Shown piece after piece: positions 40,564 to 53,330 of a stretch of 64,000 nucleotides of DNA. The DNA is taken from NCBI RefSeq assembly GCF_949820605.1, contig NZ_CATKVU010000006.1:3142001-3206000 (forward strand), in the 5' to 3' direction. Position numbers and translations under genes: made by a program. The notes below the pieces were generated by a model, which ran no database searches, was not told the DNA's origin, and worked only from the letters and a program-made list of their open reading frames with translations. Numbering within the stretch: position 1 is the stretch's first letter; every line of letters starts with the position of its first letter. The DNA comes from Segatella copri (GTDB lineage: Bacteria; Bacteroidota; Bacteroidia; Bacteroidales; Bacteroidaceae).

Positions 40564-43500
40564 ATGTTTAAAAGAATCGCTTTATTTGTGGGGGGGGCAA
40601 TTCTCAGTTGTGGAGTAGCCTTTGCCCAAACATCTGTTACCGGTAAGGTAGTAGCTTCAGAGGATGGTGAGCCTGTTATTGGCGCATCAATCAAAGTAGC
40701 TGGTACTAATACGGGTACTGTTACGGATGTCGATGGAAACTTCAGTTTGAATGTTCCAGCCGGCTCCAAGTTGGAGATTACCTATATAGGTATGAATCCA
40801 CAAACTGTTAAAGCAAGTTCTAACATGAAGATTGCTTTGACTTCTGACAACAAAACCCTGGACGAGGTCGTAGTTGTTGCTTATGGTACAACTACCAAGG
40901 CTTCCTTTACAGGTTCTGCAGCAGTAATGAAGGATAAGGACATGTCTGCAGCTAAGTCTTCACTCATCAAGTCGTTGGAAGGCAAAATGGCTGGTGTCAA
41001 CATTGGTGCTTCAACAGGTGACCCAGGTGCTGACCAGAAGGTGTTAATCCGTGGTATCGGTTCTCTCAGCGGTTCTACCCAGCCATTGTATGTAATAGAT
41101 GGTGTGCCTGTCTCTAACTCTGACATGCAGAGCAGCGGTCTCCGTTCACAGTCTATTCTTTCTTCTATCAACCCTAATGATATCGAAAGCATGACCGTAT
41201 TGAAAGATGCTGCCGCATCTTCTCTCTATGGTTCACGTGCTGCCAATGGTGTCATCATCATCACTACCAAGAAGGGTAAGGAAGGTAAGACTCACGTAAA
41301 CTATGATATGCAAATCGGTTGGAGCAATATTGCCAAGAAGAGTGCTTTGGAAACCATGAACAGCGCCGAGATGAAGCAGTATTGGAAGGATGCACTCCAG
41401 GGTTACTTCGTATATTATGAAGGTATGGATGAAACTGCCGCTGCTGCCGCTGCTGCAGGAGAAATTCCTAGCTGGTTCTACAACTATAATACAGACGAGA
41501 CAACTGATTGGTACAAAGAGGTTTATCGTACAGGTTTGACTACCGACCATCAGGTATCTATCAATGGTGGTAATGACCGTACTAAGTTCTTCACCAGTTT
41601 TGGCTACAACAAGGTTGAAGGTACCGTAAAAGGCAGCTCTTTCCAGCGTTATAGTGGACGTTTGAACTTGGATCACAAAGTAACAGACTGGTTTAAAATT
41701 TCTGCCAAGGAGATGCTGTCATTCTCTGATCAGTCTGGTTTCCGTGATCAGAGTGACCAGGCACAGGGTTTCGGTTCAACAGCTCCAATGTCTGTACTCT
41801 TCTCTATGGACCCTACCGCTCCTGTAAAGAACGAGGATGGTTCATATAATACAAAAGGTTCTTTCTCAAAGGCAGTTTCAAATCCTAACCTGATGTTCGG
41901 TCAGGAGGGCGGTGAGCAAGCTGAGACTTTGGATTCTGAGTTGATGCGTAGCTTGACCAATGTTGAGGGTGAGCTCAAGTTGCCATTCGATTTGACATTG
42001 CGTTCCATCTTCGGTTTCGACTATATGACCAATAATACCCGTGAGTTCTGGGCTCCTAATAGTGGTAATGGTCAGTCGGTTAATGGTATGGGTCAGCGTT
42101 GGAACTACACCAGCAAGACTTTGACTTCATCCAACACTTTGAACTATGCCCGCAGCTTTGACAAGCATAATCTCACTGCGATGGTAGGTTATGAGGCAGA
42201 GAAGCGTAACTTGATGGCATTGACTGCCAGCTCTCACAACTACTCTACACATAAGTTGCCAGAGTTGTCTAATGGTCAGGCTAACAGCAATGCCAGCTAC
42301 ACCAAGTGTGCAACCATGATGTCTTGGTTGGGTAGCGTAAACTATAACTACGACAACAAGTATTACTTGTCTGGTAGCTATCGTCGTGACGGTTCTTCAC
42401 GTCTTTCTTCAGACAACCGTTGGGCAGACTTCTTCTCAGTATCAGGTGCATGGCGCATCAGCAGCGAGAAGTTCCTCGAGGGCAACAACCTGTTCAGCGA
42501 TTTGAAACTCCGTCTTTCTTACGGTACCAATGGTAACTTGCCAACAGACTACTATGGCTATATGGGTACATACGCAACAACCGGCGGTTACGGTTCTGAA
42601 CCGGGTATCTATTGGAGCAACATCTCTAATCCTTCATTAGGCTGGGAGAAGTCTCACAACTTTAACGTAGGTTTGGATTGGACACTCTTCAACCGAGTAA
42701 CTCTTACATTCGATTACTATAACAAGTTGACTAAGGATCTTCTCTTCCTTTCACCAACTTCTTATGTAACAGGTTTCAGTTCATACTGGAACAATATTGG
42801 CGAGTTGAAAAATCAGGGTCTTGAGTTCTCTATCAGTTCTCAGAATATCCGCACAAAGGATTTTACCTGGACCACAGACTTCAACCTTACCAAGCAGAGT
42901 ATCAAGGTAAACAAGTTGCCTAATGGTAACGACGTTCAGTATGGCGACGGAAACATGTATATCCTCCGTGAGGGCGAGTCTATGCATACATTCTTCTTGC
43001 CAAAGGCTAAGGGTGTAAACTCTGAGACCGGTTTGATGGAGTTCTGGATTGATCCTGAGGATGAGTCTAAGGGTGTAACCAACGAGTATAACAAGGCTGG
43101 TAGCACCATTGTAGGCAAGGGTGTGCCTGACTGGGTTGGCGGTATGACCAATACCTTCCGCTATAAGGATTTCGACCTTTCGTTCATGATTTCATATCAG
43201 TTTGGTGCCGACATGTTCGATTATCCAGGTTACTTCCTTACCTATAGTGATGGTTATCGTGTGGGTGCATTTAATGTATCTAAGCGTGTGGCTGGCAACT
43301 ACTGGCAGAAGCCAGGTGACCAGACCGAGTTCCCACGTCCTATCTATGGTAACCCATTCCGTTCTGATAGGTTCTCTACCCGTGAGATTATCTCAACAGA
43401 CAACATCCGTGTGCGTGACATCACATTCGGTTGGACTGTGCCTTACTTCAAGAAGTATATCAGCAATTTGCGCGTTTATTTCCGTGCAACAAACCCATTC

Positions 43501-43614
43501 CTGATTTACAACGCAGCTAAGGATATTGATCCAGATGTTGATATCAATGGTTATCGTCAGACCGATACTCCTACAACACGACAGTTCTTGTTCGGTCTCA
43601 ACTTTAGTTTTTAA
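40564..43614 (+). CDS. SusC-like TonB-dependent outer-membrane transporter, second system
   Basis: The 1016-residue product has a signal peptide (about 1-21, CGVAFAQ), the carboxypeptidase-D-like domain (about 25-100, GASIKVAGTNTGTVTDVDGNF), a plug with LYVIDGVPVSNSDM and LKDAAASSLYGSRAANGVI, and a barrel to the terminal Phe (FGLNFSF). It forms the outer-membrane importer with the SusD lipoprotein 21 bp downstream. No glycoside hydrolase, sulfatase or peptidase adjoins, so the cargo cannot be named. Codons 9-12 contain a run of eight G (40590-40597) inside the signal peptide, a possible slippage site. Confidence 0.94.
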   Translation: MFKRIALFVGGAILSCGVAFAQTSVTGKVVASEDGEPVIGASIKVAGTNTGTVTDVDGNFSLNVPAGSKLEITYIGMNPQTVKASSNMKIALTSDNKTLDEVVVVAYGTTTKASFTGSAAVMKDKDMSAAKSSLIKSLEGKMAGVNIGASTGDPGADQKVLIRGIGSLSGSTQPLYVIDGVPVSNSDMQSSGLRSQSILSSINPNDIESMTVLKDAAASSLYGSRAANGVIIITTKKGKEGKTHVNYDMQIGWSNIAKKSALETMNSAEMKQYWKDALQGYFVYYEGMDETAAAAAAAGEIPSWFYNYNTDETTDWYKEVYRTGLTTDHQVSINGGNDRTKFFTSFGYNKVEGTVKGSSFQRYSGRLNLDHKVTDWFKISAKEMLSFSDQSGFRDQSDQAQGFGSTAPMSVLFSMDPTAPVKNEDGSYNTKGSFSKAVSNPNLMFGQEGGEQAETLDSELMRSLTNVEGELKLPFDLTLRSIFGFDYMTNNTREFWAPNSGNGQSVNGMGQRWNYTSKTLTSSNTLNYARSFDKHNLTAMVGYEAEKRNLMALTASSHNYSTHKLPELSNGQANSNASYTKCATMMSWLGSVNYNYDNKYYLSGSYRRDGSSRLSSDNRWADFFSVSGAWRISSEKFLEGNNLFSDLKLRLSYGTNGNLPTDYYGYMGTYATTGGYGSEPGIYWSNISNPSLGWEKSHNFNVGLDWTLFNRVTLTFDYYNKLTKDLLFLSPTSYVTGFSSYWNNIGELKNQGLEFSISSQNIRTKDFTWTTDFNLTKQSIKVNKLPNGNDVQYGDGNMYILREGESMHTFFLPKAKGVNSETGLMEFWIDPEDESKGVTNEYNKAGSTIVGKGVPDWVGGMTNTFRYKDFDLSFMISYQFGADMFDYPGYFLTYSDGYRVGAFNVSKRVAGNYWQKPGDQTEFPRPIYGNPFRSDRFSTREIISTDNIRVRDITFGWTVPYFKKYISNLRVYFRATNPFLIYNAAKDIDPDVDINGYRQTDTPTTRQFLFGLNFSF
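40590..40597 (+). repeat. G8 homopolymer in the susC signal-peptide codons
   Basis: Eight consecutive G lie at codons 9-12 (Val-Gly-Gly-Ala) of the second susC. Other susC genes in the window have no such tract. Gain or loss of one G would shift the frame before the mature protein begins. Confidence 0.8.
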
Positions 43615-43635
43615 TTAATTCATAGGAAAAAGGAT

Positions 43636-45111
43636 ATGAAAAAGATATATTTAGCATTGGGTATTGCCGCTAGCATGATGTTCTCATCATGCAGCGACTT
43701 CCTGGACCAGGAGCCATCTGTTGAGTTGCCTACTGAGTCAGCTATCACAACTACATCAGACTTGCGTAATGCAGTAAATGGTATTGCTTATGTATTGACA
43801 GAAAGCAGAATGACTTATGCATCAGAATTCGCTCTCTTCGCAGATACTCGTTGCAACGATTTCAAGGTAACTGCAGACAACAATCAGTTGGGTGAGCTCA
43901 GATTTTACATGTACAATTCTAAAGGTTCATTCAATGATAATGCATATTTCGCATTCTACCAGGCTTTGGGTAATGTGAATAGTGCATTGAAGTCTATTGA
44001 AAGTGGCAAGGTTGAAGGCGATGCTGCCGAAATCAATGACTATAAAGGACAGCTTTTAGCTTGGAGAGGTATGTTGCACTTCGACTTGGCTCGTATGTTC
44101 TGCCACATCCCTACTACTGTTGAGAATCCTGCAAGCGAACTCGGTCTGGTTCTTTCTGACCAGGTATTTGACAAGGGTTACAAGGGTACTCGTACAGATT
44201 TGGCATCTACATACACATTCATTATCAAGCAGTTTACGGATGCGCTTCCTTTGTTTAAAAAGAAACCTGAAAATGGTTATTTCAACTATTATGCTGCTCT
44301 TGGTCTTCGTGCCCGTGCTTACCTCTATAATGGTCAGTATGCAGAGGCTTTGGCTGATGCTAAGGAAGTGATTGGTAAAGGTGGTTACAAAATGTTGAAC
44401 CGCGACAATTACGTAGAGGCTTGGACAAAGGAGAAGGCAGATGAAACTATTCTGGAGTTCCTGCAGACAGAAAAATACAACCAGCAGCGTTATGCTCCAG
44501 GTTACTACTGTGATGCTAGTGGTTACTCAGAGAATGCTTTCAACGAGGAGGGTTACCTGTATAAGTATCTTGTAACTCAGATAGATTCGGTGAAAGATGA
44601 TGCTGGTAAGGTTAAACAAGTAAATTATAAAGATATTCGTGCCGGCTTGGTTAAGAATCAGTCTGCAGCTAGCTATAAGAAGACTGCTGGTTTCTATCCT
44701 AACAAGTATCCGGGTCGTAACGGCAATCTCTATGTTAACAACACGAAGTTGCTCCGTCTCTCAGAGATGTATCTGATTGCAGCTGAGGCTCAGTGGCATC
44801 TTGATAACCCTGGTTCATACGATTTGGCAAAGACCAGTGCAAAAGCTGCTCAGTATATCAATGCTATCGACAAGAACCGTATTGCTGATTATACAGATAA
44901 GGCTTCTGTTACACTTGCAGACATTCTTCATGAATATGAAATCGAGATGTTCTGCGAGAACCAGATTACATTCGCTTACTGGCGTAATCATCAGAGTGTA
45001 ACAAATCAGGCTAACCAAGAGATAAAGTATAATGATTATCGTACCATTATGGCTATCCCACAGTCTGAGATTGATTACAACAAGGCTCTTCAGCAGAATC
45101 CAGAATATTAA
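43636..45111 (+). CDS. SusD/RagB-like surface lipoprotein, second system
   Basis: The 491-residue protein is a lipoprotein with Cys19 (SMMFSSC-SDFLDQEP). SusD features are AWRGMLHFDLARMFCHIP, YAALGLRARAYLYNGQYAEA, LLRLSEMYLIAAEAQWHL and the C-terminal HEYEIEMFCENQITFAYWRN. It caps the preceding SusC. A terminator follows at 45177, so susC-susD forms a two-gene unit. The cargo is unknown. Confidence 0.93.
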   Translation: MKKIYLALGIAASMMFSSCSDFLDQEPSVELPTESAITTTSDLRNAVNGIAYVLTESRMTYASEFALFADTRCNDFKVTADNNQLGELRFYMYNSKGSFNDNAYFAFYQALGNVNSALKSIESGKVEGDAAEINDYKGQLLAWRGMLHFDLARMFCHIPTTVENPASELGLVLSDQVFDKGYKGTRTDLASTYTFIIKQFTDALPLFKKKPENGYFNYYAALGLRARAYLYNGQYAEALADAKEVIGKGGYKMLNRDNYVEAWTKEKADETILEFLQTEKYNQQRYAPGYYCDASGYSENAFNEEGYLYKYLVTQIDSVKDDAGKVKQVNYKDIRAGLVKNQSAASYKKTAGFYPNKYPGRNGNLYVNNTKLLRLSEMYLIAAEAQWHLDNPGSYDLAKTSAKAAQYINAIDKNRIADYTDKASVTLADILHEYEIEMFCENQITFAYWRNHQSVTNQANQEIKYNDYRTIMAIPQSEIDYNKALQQNPEY

Positions 45112-45176
45112 TTTTAATAATATTTTTAATCAAGATATAGGAATGCCATGAGTGGCATTTTCTATAAATCTCTCGG

Positions 45177-45212
45177 GAGAGGCTGGCTGTGAAGCTCGCC
45201 TCTCTTTTTTTT
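45177..45212 (+). terminator. Terminator of the second susCD unit
   Basis: GAGAGGC (45177-45183) pairs with GCCTCTC (45198-45204) and is followed by eight T. The 14-nt loop has a weak inner pairing. Confidence 0.8.
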
Positions 45213-45221
45213 GTCTTTTTA

Positions 45222-45253
45222 TTTGCGTATCTGATATTTTATTCGTAACTTCG
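45222..45253 (+). promoter_or_regulatory. Promoter of the AAA-ATPase gene
   Basis: TTTG (45222-45225), a 20-nt spacer and TAACTTCG (45246-45253, one mismatch) lie 17 bp before the start codon at 45270. Confidence 0.5.
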
Positions 45254-45269
45254 CACCGTCTAAAGTAAT

Positions 45270-46838
45270 ATGGCTATGGAAGAGATAAGAAAATACCCAG
45301 TAGGAATGCAAACTTTCTCTGATATACGAGAGGGTAATTATGTGTACGTAGATAAGACAAGGTATATTGTCGATTTCTTGCGTAATGGTTCTAAATATGT
45401 GTTTCTGAGTCGTCCAAGACGATTCGGTAAGTCGCTTTTTGTCTCTACGCTCCAGGCATATTATGAGGGCAGGAAGGAACTGTTTGATGGTTTGGCACTT
45501 GGCGAATATGAGAAAGAATGGGTGAAGCATCCTGTTCTTCACTTCGACATGAGTACTGCCAAAAATCAGACACCCGAAGGGTTAGAAGAGATGCTGGGCT
45601 ACATGCTTTCAGAATACGAGCAGGTCTATGGACGTGACGAATTGGCGGTGCAGCCGAGCCAGCGTTTGCAGTCTTTGGTAAAGCGTGCCTATAAGCAGAC
45701 GGGTCAAAAGGTGGTCGTTTTGATAGACGAATATGATGCTTCTCTCTTGGATGTCGTGCATGAGAAGGAAAGTTTGATGCCATTGCGCTTGGTTATGAGG
45801 AAGTTCTATAGCCCATTGAAATATCTCGACCCTTGGCTGAAATTTACCTTTATCACGGGTATCACCAAGTTCTCTCAGTTGAGTATCTTTAGCGAGATCA
45901 ATAATTTGGATAATATCAGCATGTTCGATCAGTATTCTGCTATCTGTGGTATCAGCAAGACAGAACTACTGACGGCGATGAAGCCTGATATTGAGTTGCT
46001 AGCCAAGTCTTTGGGAAAAACTTTTGATGAAACGGTTGCCGAGTTGAGTTCATATTATGATGGTTATCATTTCAGTAAAAAATCAGAAGATGTGTTTAAT
46101 CCGTTTAGTCTGGTTAAAGCGTTGAGAAGTAAGGAGATAGCAGCTTATTGGTTTAGTTCAGGTACTCCTGCATACATTATCAACACTTTACGCAAACATC
46201 ATGTGGGGGTGATGGATATAGAACAGAAATCCGTAGGGGTGGATGATTTCGATGTCTCTCCTGAGCAGATGACTTCTGCTTTACCATTGCTTTATCAGAG
46301 CGGGTATCTTACCATCAAGAAGTATAACCCTATCTTGCAGAGCTATCAGCTGGATTATCCAAACAAGGAAGTGCGTGTAGGAATGGTTCGTTCCTTGGCT
46401 CCTAACTATCTCTCTCCAATATCGTTGAACAATAATAGTTTCATCTTCGACTTTTTGGAGCAACTATATAACAATAATATGGATGGTGCTTTGCAGAAAA
46501 TGCAGGCTTATCTCGCCAGTATCTCCAATCGACTTGCCAACAAGAACGAGAAGGACTTCCAAACGGTCTTTTATCTCATTTTTAATTTGATGGGTGCTTA
46601 CATCTTGGTGGAGGAGGATAGTGCAATAGGCAGAGCAGATGCCGTTCTTCACATGCCGGATACAATCTATGTGATGGAATTGAAGTTTGATAAGACGGCT
46701 GAGGAAGCTTTGCAACAGATTGATGACAAAGGCTATCTCATTCCTTATTCAGCTGACGGCAAACGAATGGTAAAAGTAGGAATCAACTACAACAGCCAGA
46801 AGCGAACCATTGGTGAATGGAAGATAGTAGAAGGGTAA
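45270..46838 (+). CDS. AAA-ATPase-like protein with C-terminal PD-(D/E)XK nuclease-type domain
   Basis: The 522-residue protein belongs to a multi-copy Bacteroidota family. The N-terminal block [20 protein letters not shown] is characteristic. [17 protein letters not shown] is the P-loop (variant Walker A) and [14 protein letters not shown] the Walker B. The C-terminal nuclease-like domain carries [20 protein letters not shown] with the Asp and the Glu-x-Lys of the PD-(D/E)XK fold (about 450-480). The family's function is unknown; links to defence or mobile DNA have been proposed for similar proteins but nothing here shows it. A second in-frame Met at 45276 is possible. It is probably unrelated to the susCD unit. 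Confidence 0.85.
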   Translation: MAMEEIRKYPVGMQTFSDIREGNYVYVDKTRYIVDFLRNGSKYVFLSRPRRFGKSLFVSTLQAYYEGRKELFDGLALGEYEKEWVKHPVLHFDMSTAKNQTPEGLEEMLGYMLSEYEQVYGRDELAVQPSQRLQSLVKRAYKQTGQKVVVLIDEYDASLLDVVHEKESLMPLRLVMRKFYSPLKYLDPWLKFTFITGITKFSQLSIFSEINNLDNISMFDQYSAICGISKTELLTAMKPDIELLAKSLGKTFDETVAELSSYYDGYHFSKKSEDVFNPFSLVKALRSKEIAAYWFSSGTPAYIINTLRKHHVGVMDIEQKSVGVDDFDVSPEQMTSALPLLYQSGYLTIKKYNPILQSYQLDYPNKEVRVGMVRSLAPNYLSPISLNNNSFIFDFLEQLYNNNMDGALQKMQAYLASISNRLANKNEKDFQTVFYLIFNLMGAYILVEEDSAIGRADAVLHMPDTIYVMELKFDKTAEEALQQIDDKGYLIPYSADGKRMVKVGINYNSQKRTIGEWKIVEG

Positions 46839-46880
46839 ATATAGAGGATAAGCATGTACAAAACGCACAGAAACAGAAAA

Positions 46881-46915
46881 GCGGTGCCGCCTACAAATCT
46901 GCAGGAAAGCACCGC
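46881..46915. terminator. Weak hairpin between convergent genes
   Basis: GCGGTGC and GCACCGC pair over 7 bp with a 21-nt loop. It lies between the ends of the ATPase gene and the GH2 gene and may terminate one of them. No T run is adjacent. Confidence 0.3.
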
Positions 46916-46963
46916 ACAATCTAACCCTATTCACGTACAAAAAAAGAATTCTTCATGTTAAAA

Positions 46964-50151
<3,188 letters not shown>

Positions 50152-50155
<4 letters not shown>

Positions 50156-52143
50156 AATGGCTTGTACTCCACGAAAGCCTCCATGGCCTCATAGCATGCC
50201 AGACCCAACTGGTCGTAGAGCGATGCTGTAGCACGGTTACGGTCCTCGGCTCTCTGCCAGAACAGGCGCTCATCATTACCCAAGAAAGGAGCACTCTCCA
50301 TCTGCGACTGATGCTTGAGGATAGAGTTACGCTTTGCCCGCAACTCCTCAGGGCTCAATGGAACACACATTTCGATATTCTCAATCTCCCATTCTGCCCA
50401 GGCACCACGATACATCCAGATGCGGCAATCCTTCAACCATTCTGCACCCGCTTTCTTCTCTTCGTCGATAGCTGCCAGAACGGCATCGGTACACTTCTTG
50501 TGGGTTCCGTGAGGGTCAGCAAGGTCGCCGGCTACATAAATCTGATGCGGCTGCACCTTCTGCAACAGAGCTCTCACTATCTCTACATCCTGCTCGGTCA
50601 TAGGCAACTTCTCTATCTTGCCGCTCTCATAGAATGGCAGGTCGAGGAAGTGGACATGGTCAAGCGGAATATCATTATAGGTACAAGCGGTACGAGCCTC
50701 ACCACGGCGAATCAGTCCCTTGATGGTCAGGATATCTCTTGTATCGAAGTCACTCTCCTTCTTCTTGGCAAAGAAGGTCTTGATTTCCTTATATTTATTA
50801 GAGATGATGCTGTCTTTTGAGTCTGCAAAAAGCTGGTTGAAACCATTGATAAAGTGCATGAATCTTGTTACTTCCTCATCACCCACAGCAATGTTTCCTG
50901 ATGTTTCGTAAGCTACATGCACATCGTGGTTCTGCTGTACCAGTCGACGGATGGTTCCTCCCATTGAGATAACATCATCATCTGGGTGTGGAGAGAACAC
51001 GATAACCTTCTTAGGGAATGGTGTTGCACGCTCCGGACGATAGGTATCATCGGCATTTGGCTTACCACCTGGCCATCCGGTAATGGTATGCTGCAAATCA
51101 TTGAAAATCTTGATATTGGCATTATAGGCAGAACCATAGAGAGCCAGAAGCTCGCTCAGTCCGTTCTCATTATAATCCTTATTGGTCAACTTCAGGATAG
51201 GCTTACCGAGTTTCTGGCAGAGCCATACCAGTGCAGAACGTACCAACTTGTCTGTCCATTCGCATGATGAAACCAACCAAGGGTGCTCAATGCGGGTAAG
51301 ATGTGCAGCTGCGCTCAAATCCAATACTACCTGTGCGTCTGGGTGCGTCTGCAGGAAAGTAGCAGGCAGGGTGTCTGTGATGTTGCCCTCTATCACCTTT
51401 TGCATAATCTCAGACTTTTCGTCGCCCCATGCTGTGAGGAATATGGTCTTGGCTGTCAGGAGAGTACCTACACCCATCGTGAGTGAACATGGAGGAACCT
51501 GCTCCTTGGTCTTGAAGCTGTTTTCCATCTCCTCGCGTGACATATTGCCGATGAGGATGATACGGGTGAGCGACTGGATGCTTGAACCCGGTTCGTTGGC
51601 TGCGATATTACCCATGCGGCCGATGCCGAGGATAGCTACGTCGAGACCGCCGAAGGTCTTGATGCGCTGCTCATAGAGGCGACAGGTGTCCTGTACAGCT
51701 TCCTGTGCGATGCTGCCATCGAGAGTGAAGATATTCTGTTCTGTAATATCCACGCGGTCGAGAAAATGCTCCTTGAGCTGGTTGATGCTGCGGATAGAAC
51801 TGTCATTGCTGAGTGGGTAATACTCGTATACATTGAATACCACTACATTGCGGAAGCTCAGATTCTTCTTCTCGTAGCGGCTTACCAATTCATCATATAC
51901 AGGATTGACAGAGAGGCCTGTGCCCAATGCCATCACGTAGTACTTGCCTTCGTGCTGGGCAGCCTTAATGCCCTTCTCAATGGAATCAGCAATATGACTA
52001 CAGCCTTCGCTTACAGACGCGAAGATATCGGTATGAATTTTCTCCATGTGGGAGATTTCGGAGTATTCCACGGTCGTTTTAGGCTTGTAGAATTCCACAG
52101 GTACCTTGTTGAGTACGATTTGTGAACTAAGATTTAATCTCAT
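50152..52143 (-). CDS. NagB-like domain fused to PIG-L-type deacetylase
   Basis: The 663-residue cytosolic protein has a glucosamine-6-phosphate-deaminase-like domain (about 35-320) and an N-acetylglucosaminyl-deacetylase (PIG-L) domain (about 378-640). The PIG-L zinc site is intact: PHPDDD (385-390) and DPHGTH (543-548). In the NagB part, MDEY has become VYEY (105-108) and the loop [11 protein letters not shown] has become GRMGNIAANEP (175-185), so the Asp and His needed for deamination are gone while the phosphate-sugar fold remains. Such fusions are usually labelled deaminase in Bacteroidota; the residues argue against this. Next to true nagB and with no nagA around, deacetylation of an aminosugar phosphate is a plausible role (inference). 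Confidence 0.88.
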
Positions 52144-52212
52144 AACGTAATATATTTATGTAATGTAATATATATATTGATGATGTTGGAATTTTCTCGG
52201 TCGAGTGGTCTG

Positions 52213-53004
52213 TTAGATATTGTCCTTCTCGATGTCCTTGAAATAGCGGTAGGTGCCCACCTTCAACTCGTCTGTAGCCATTTCATCACAGATGATGATG
52301 CCGTGCTTGTGGAGCTGGAGTGCGCTGATGGTCCAAGCCTGTGTAACAGGACCTTCGATGGCAGCGTGGAGAGCCTGTGCTTTGTTGTGACCATTGCAGA
52401 GAATCATCACCTCTCTTGCATCCATCACGGTGCCTACACCTACGGTAAGAGCCAATGCAGGAACAGCCTCTGGATCGTTGCCGAAGAAGCGTGAGTTGGC
52501 GATGCGGGTGTCGGTGGTGAGAGTCTTCACACGGGTGCGTGAGGTGAGGGAAGAGTAAGGTTCATTGAAGGCGATGTGACCGTCAGGACCAATGCCGCCG
52601 ATGAAGAGGTCGATACCGCCTGCATCCTTGATCTTCTGCTCATAGCGTTCACACTCAGCCTCGAGGTCTTCTGCATTACCGTTGAGAATATTGATGTTCT
52701 CCTTAGGGCAATCGATGTGATCGAACAGATTCTTTGCCATGAATGAGTGGTAGCTCTCTGGATGAGACTCTGGCAAACCTACGTATTCATCCATGTTGAA
52801 AGTAATGACGTGCTTGAATGAAACCTTGCCTTCCTTGACAGCCTCTATAAGCGCTGCATACATGCCCATTGGGGATGAACCGGTTGGTAAACCGAGTACG
52901 AATGGACGCTCTGCTGTTGGAGCAAACTTGTTGATTGTCTCTACTACGTGATTGGCAGCCCATCGTGACAGCTCATCATATTTTTTTTCAATAATTACGC
53001 GCAT
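52213..53004 (-). CDS. nagB: Glucosamine-6-phosphate deaminase
   Basis: The 263-residue enzyme converts glucosamine-6-phosphate to fructose-6-phosphate and ammonia. All catalytic residues sit at the E. coli positions: Asp72 (MDEYVGLP), Asp141, His143 and Glu148 ([11 protein letters not shown]). Phosphate-binding [12 protein letters not shown] is present. It lies 69 bp before the fusion gene and is the last dedicated step of sialate and GlcNAc catabolism in this operon. Confidence 0.97.
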   Translation of the reverse strand: MRVIIEKKYDELSRWAANHVVETINKFAPTAERPFVLGLPTGSSPMGMYAALIEAVKEGKVSFKHVITFNMDEYVGLPESHPESYHSFMAKNLFDHIDCPKENINILNGNAEDLEAECERYEQKIKDAGGIDLFIGGIGPDGHIAFNEPYSSLTSRTRVKTLTTDTRIANSRFFGNDPEAVPALALTVGVGTVMDAREVMILCNGHNKAQALHAAIEGPVTQAWTISALQLHKHGIIICDEMATDELKVGTYRYFKDIEKDNI

Positions 53005-53055
53005 AGTCGTTAGTATTAATGATTTTTTTAACTATAAATAATGTATTTAACTGAT

Positions 53056-53250
53056 TTATTGTTGTTGAATCAATTCTAATTTTGTCGCAGCAATGAACCC
53101 GATAGTCTCTCTGCCACAGCCGCATGGTCTTCCGTCAAGATTCACCAACATGTGTCCCAACTCACCGGCAAAACCGTTACAACCATAAATCAGCTGTCCG
53201 TTAACCACGATAGCCGATCCTACGCCTGTTCCGAGGGTGAGTTCTGCAAA
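53056..53250 (-). pseudogene. ROK-family sugar kinase remnant
   Basis: An open stretch of 64 codons ending in TAA at 53056 encodes the centre of a ROK kinase: TLGTGVGSAIVVNGQL, GFAGELGHMLVN and the zinc site PCGCGRE. The N-terminal half (ATP loop, DIGGT) is missing, and an in-frame stop lies just upstream. After CGCGRE the sequence no longer follows the family (normally GCLE and on) and soon ends (IAATKLELIQQQ). An intact ROK protein has about 300 residues. It stands exactly where a ManNAc/GlcNAc kinase would fit, between nanM and nagB. Direct repeat copy B begins 15 bp from the broken 5' end. Confidence 0.85.
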
Positions 53251-53264
53251 GTTTTTTCTTTATG

Positions 53265-53289
53265 TTTATGATTTAAAAGCAGGTTTTAC
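53265..53289. repeat. 25-bp direct repeat, copy B (at the broken end of the ROK remnant)
   Basis: This matches copy A (50131-50155) at 24 of 25 positions, same orientation, 3134 bp away. It sits between the nanM stop and the ROK fragment. It looks like the leader of a lost gene. Confidence 0.85.
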
Positions 53290-53330
53290 CTTTTTATAGA
53301 ACAGTTACCTGTCTGCAACTTTCATCCTTT

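Noticed and set aside
53005..53330. Start of an intact ROK kinase gene on the minus strand
   Set aside because: A stop lies just upstream of the conserved core and no ATP-binding half is found in any frame of the gap.
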